From: Gracilaria domingensis
Taxonomy: Eukaryota > Rhodophyta > Florideophyceae > Gracilariales > Gracilariaceae
NCBI GenBank assembly: GCA_022539475.1
Contig: VCMS01000008.1
Span: 124,001-188,000 of the forward strand
Length of the DNA stretch: 64,000 nucleotides
Reading direction: 5' to 3'
Made by a program: the position numbers and the translations under genes. A model generated the notes under the pieces. The model ran no database searches, was not told the origin of the DNA, and saw nothing but the letters and a program-made list of their open reading frames with translations. Shown piece by piece: positions 63,292 to 64,000 of the stretch. Numbering within the stretch: position 1 is the first letter of the stretch; each line of letters opens with the position of its first letter.

Positions 63292-64000
63292 CTATAGTGA
63301 CGACTCTCTGCTGCCATCGGCGCTTAAGGACGGTTCTTGCGTCGCCTTTGACGTGAGCTCTTTGACCTTGAATGACATTTGCTCCAAATGCCTCTTAAGC
63401 CCCAAATGTGAAGGATTAGGGCTGGTTTCCTTCGGCTTTTCCATGAATGGGATTACATCAACACTACGAGTTCCACCAAGTTCTCCAACCTGATTGAAGA
63501 AAGCCTTGGTTTTTTTGCCGAGCGGATTATCTTCAGTGCAGCGATCTACGAGACTTGAAATGAGCGTGTTAAAAATCTGGGGTTGCTTGTTGACAATGCC
63601 AGCCTTTTTTAGTACCTTCAAGCACCGTATTGCTTTGTCAATGTTCCTCTGCTCACGAATCAAGCGCTTGATGACACTGACCATAGAATTCGATGCGAAC
63701 CGAAACAGTCCCCTTTTCAGTAAAGTTGCAAAGTCCGATTCTGGATGCTCCTCACTGACATCCTCCACCCCCTCGTCTGTTATATGAGAGGCAACTTGAT
63801 CCATTTCTTGCAGACTTTCACGATTGTAGTCAACTTCCAAGCCGTCTTGATGCTCTTCATCCTCCTCGTCTCTTTCTGGCTGCTCCGTTTCATTTCTAGG
63901 AAGGTACTCGCGAAGTACTGTGTCATCTCCAGCGACCGCCTGATGGACTGGCTTGAACTTCTTCGTTTTAGGTGGTACGGGTGTCAACGGCAGAACTTTG
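63292..64000 (-). CDS. C-terminal part of an unknown protein, start outside window
   Basis: 236 codons remain, open to the window edge, with stop TAG at 63292. The segment has a strongly acidic stretch (EQPERDEEDEEHQD), then a helical region (LLKRGLFRFASNSMVSVIKRLIREQRNIDKAIRCLKVLKKAG), a PQIFNTLISSLVDRC helix and a basic tail (LGLKRHLEQMSFKVKEL). The paired helices around the AIRCLKVLKKAG..., FNTLISSLVDRC region vaguely recall helical-repeat proteins such as PPR, but no motif is convincing. Function is unknown. Confidence 0.7.
   Translation of the reverse strand, partial: KVLPLTPVPPKTKKFKPVHQAVAGDDTVLREYLPRNETEQPERDEEDEEHQDGLEVDYNRESLQEMDQVASHITDEGVEDVSEEHPESDFATLLKRGLFRFASNSMVSVIKRLIREQRNIDKAIRCLKVLKKAGIVNKQPQIFNTLISSLVDRCTEDNPLGKKTKAFFNQVGELGGTRSVDVIPFMEKPKETSPNPSHLGLKRHLEQMSFKVKELTSKATQEPSLSADGSRESSL

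Overview
The window reads as nuclear DNA of a unicellular red alga. A phycobilisome linker with an N-terminal plastid-targeting leader is encoded here (11630-13105), which points to a rhodophyte nucleus. Other genes are typical eukaryotic ones (APC1, TFIIA large subunit, UPF1, ubiquitin-L40, POP5). Most genes are single uninterrupted ORFs; four intact genes carry one or two short GT-AG introns of 56-114 bp, one with a perfect TACTAAC branch site. An intron-poor genome with mid GC fits Porphyridium-like lineages, but the genus is inference. TAG, TAA and TGA all serve as ordinary stops.

Layout. 1-9 kb: APC1 (partial), TypA/BipA GTPase, RNase P/MRP subunit POP5 and organellar EF-Ts. 9.8-17.5 kb: a small secreted protein, the phycobilisome linker, plastid FabG, a VOC-fold protein and a glutathione S-transferase. 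18.4-26.9 kb: TFIIA large subunit, a membrane-anchored protein with repeated Kazal-like modules, serine acetyltransferase with a +1 frame change at its C-terminus, and an unrecognised coiled-coil protein. 27.1-35.2 kb: a strip of broken gene copies in one orientation (TBL1-type WD40, PSME4/Blm10 proteasome activator, DNA polymerase alpha fragment), followed by an intact PIF/Harbinger-type transposase. 35.9-46 kb: LTA4H-type aminopeptidase, mitochondrial Era, ubiquitin-L40, an RFD-like plus bromodomain protein, a START protein and a TLDc-like plastid protein. 46.4-64 kb: UPF1, PRPP synthetase, a lycopene-cyclase-like flavoprotein, a 2153-residue nucleoporin-like protein, a small plastid-targeted protein, a trypsin-fold peptidase with a Cys at the nucleophile position, and a partial unknown gene.

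The genes are not an operon-like unit. Organelle gene expression is well represented (TypA, EF-Ts, Era), as are plastid functions (linker, FabG, TLDc-like and cyclase-like proteins). Convergent pairs are very tight (34-122 bp), while divergent or parallel gaps run 0.4-1.6 kb and repeatedly hold short near-perfect hairpins, short tandem duplications and one dispersed repeat found three times. No tRNA, rRNA or CRISPR array was recognised.
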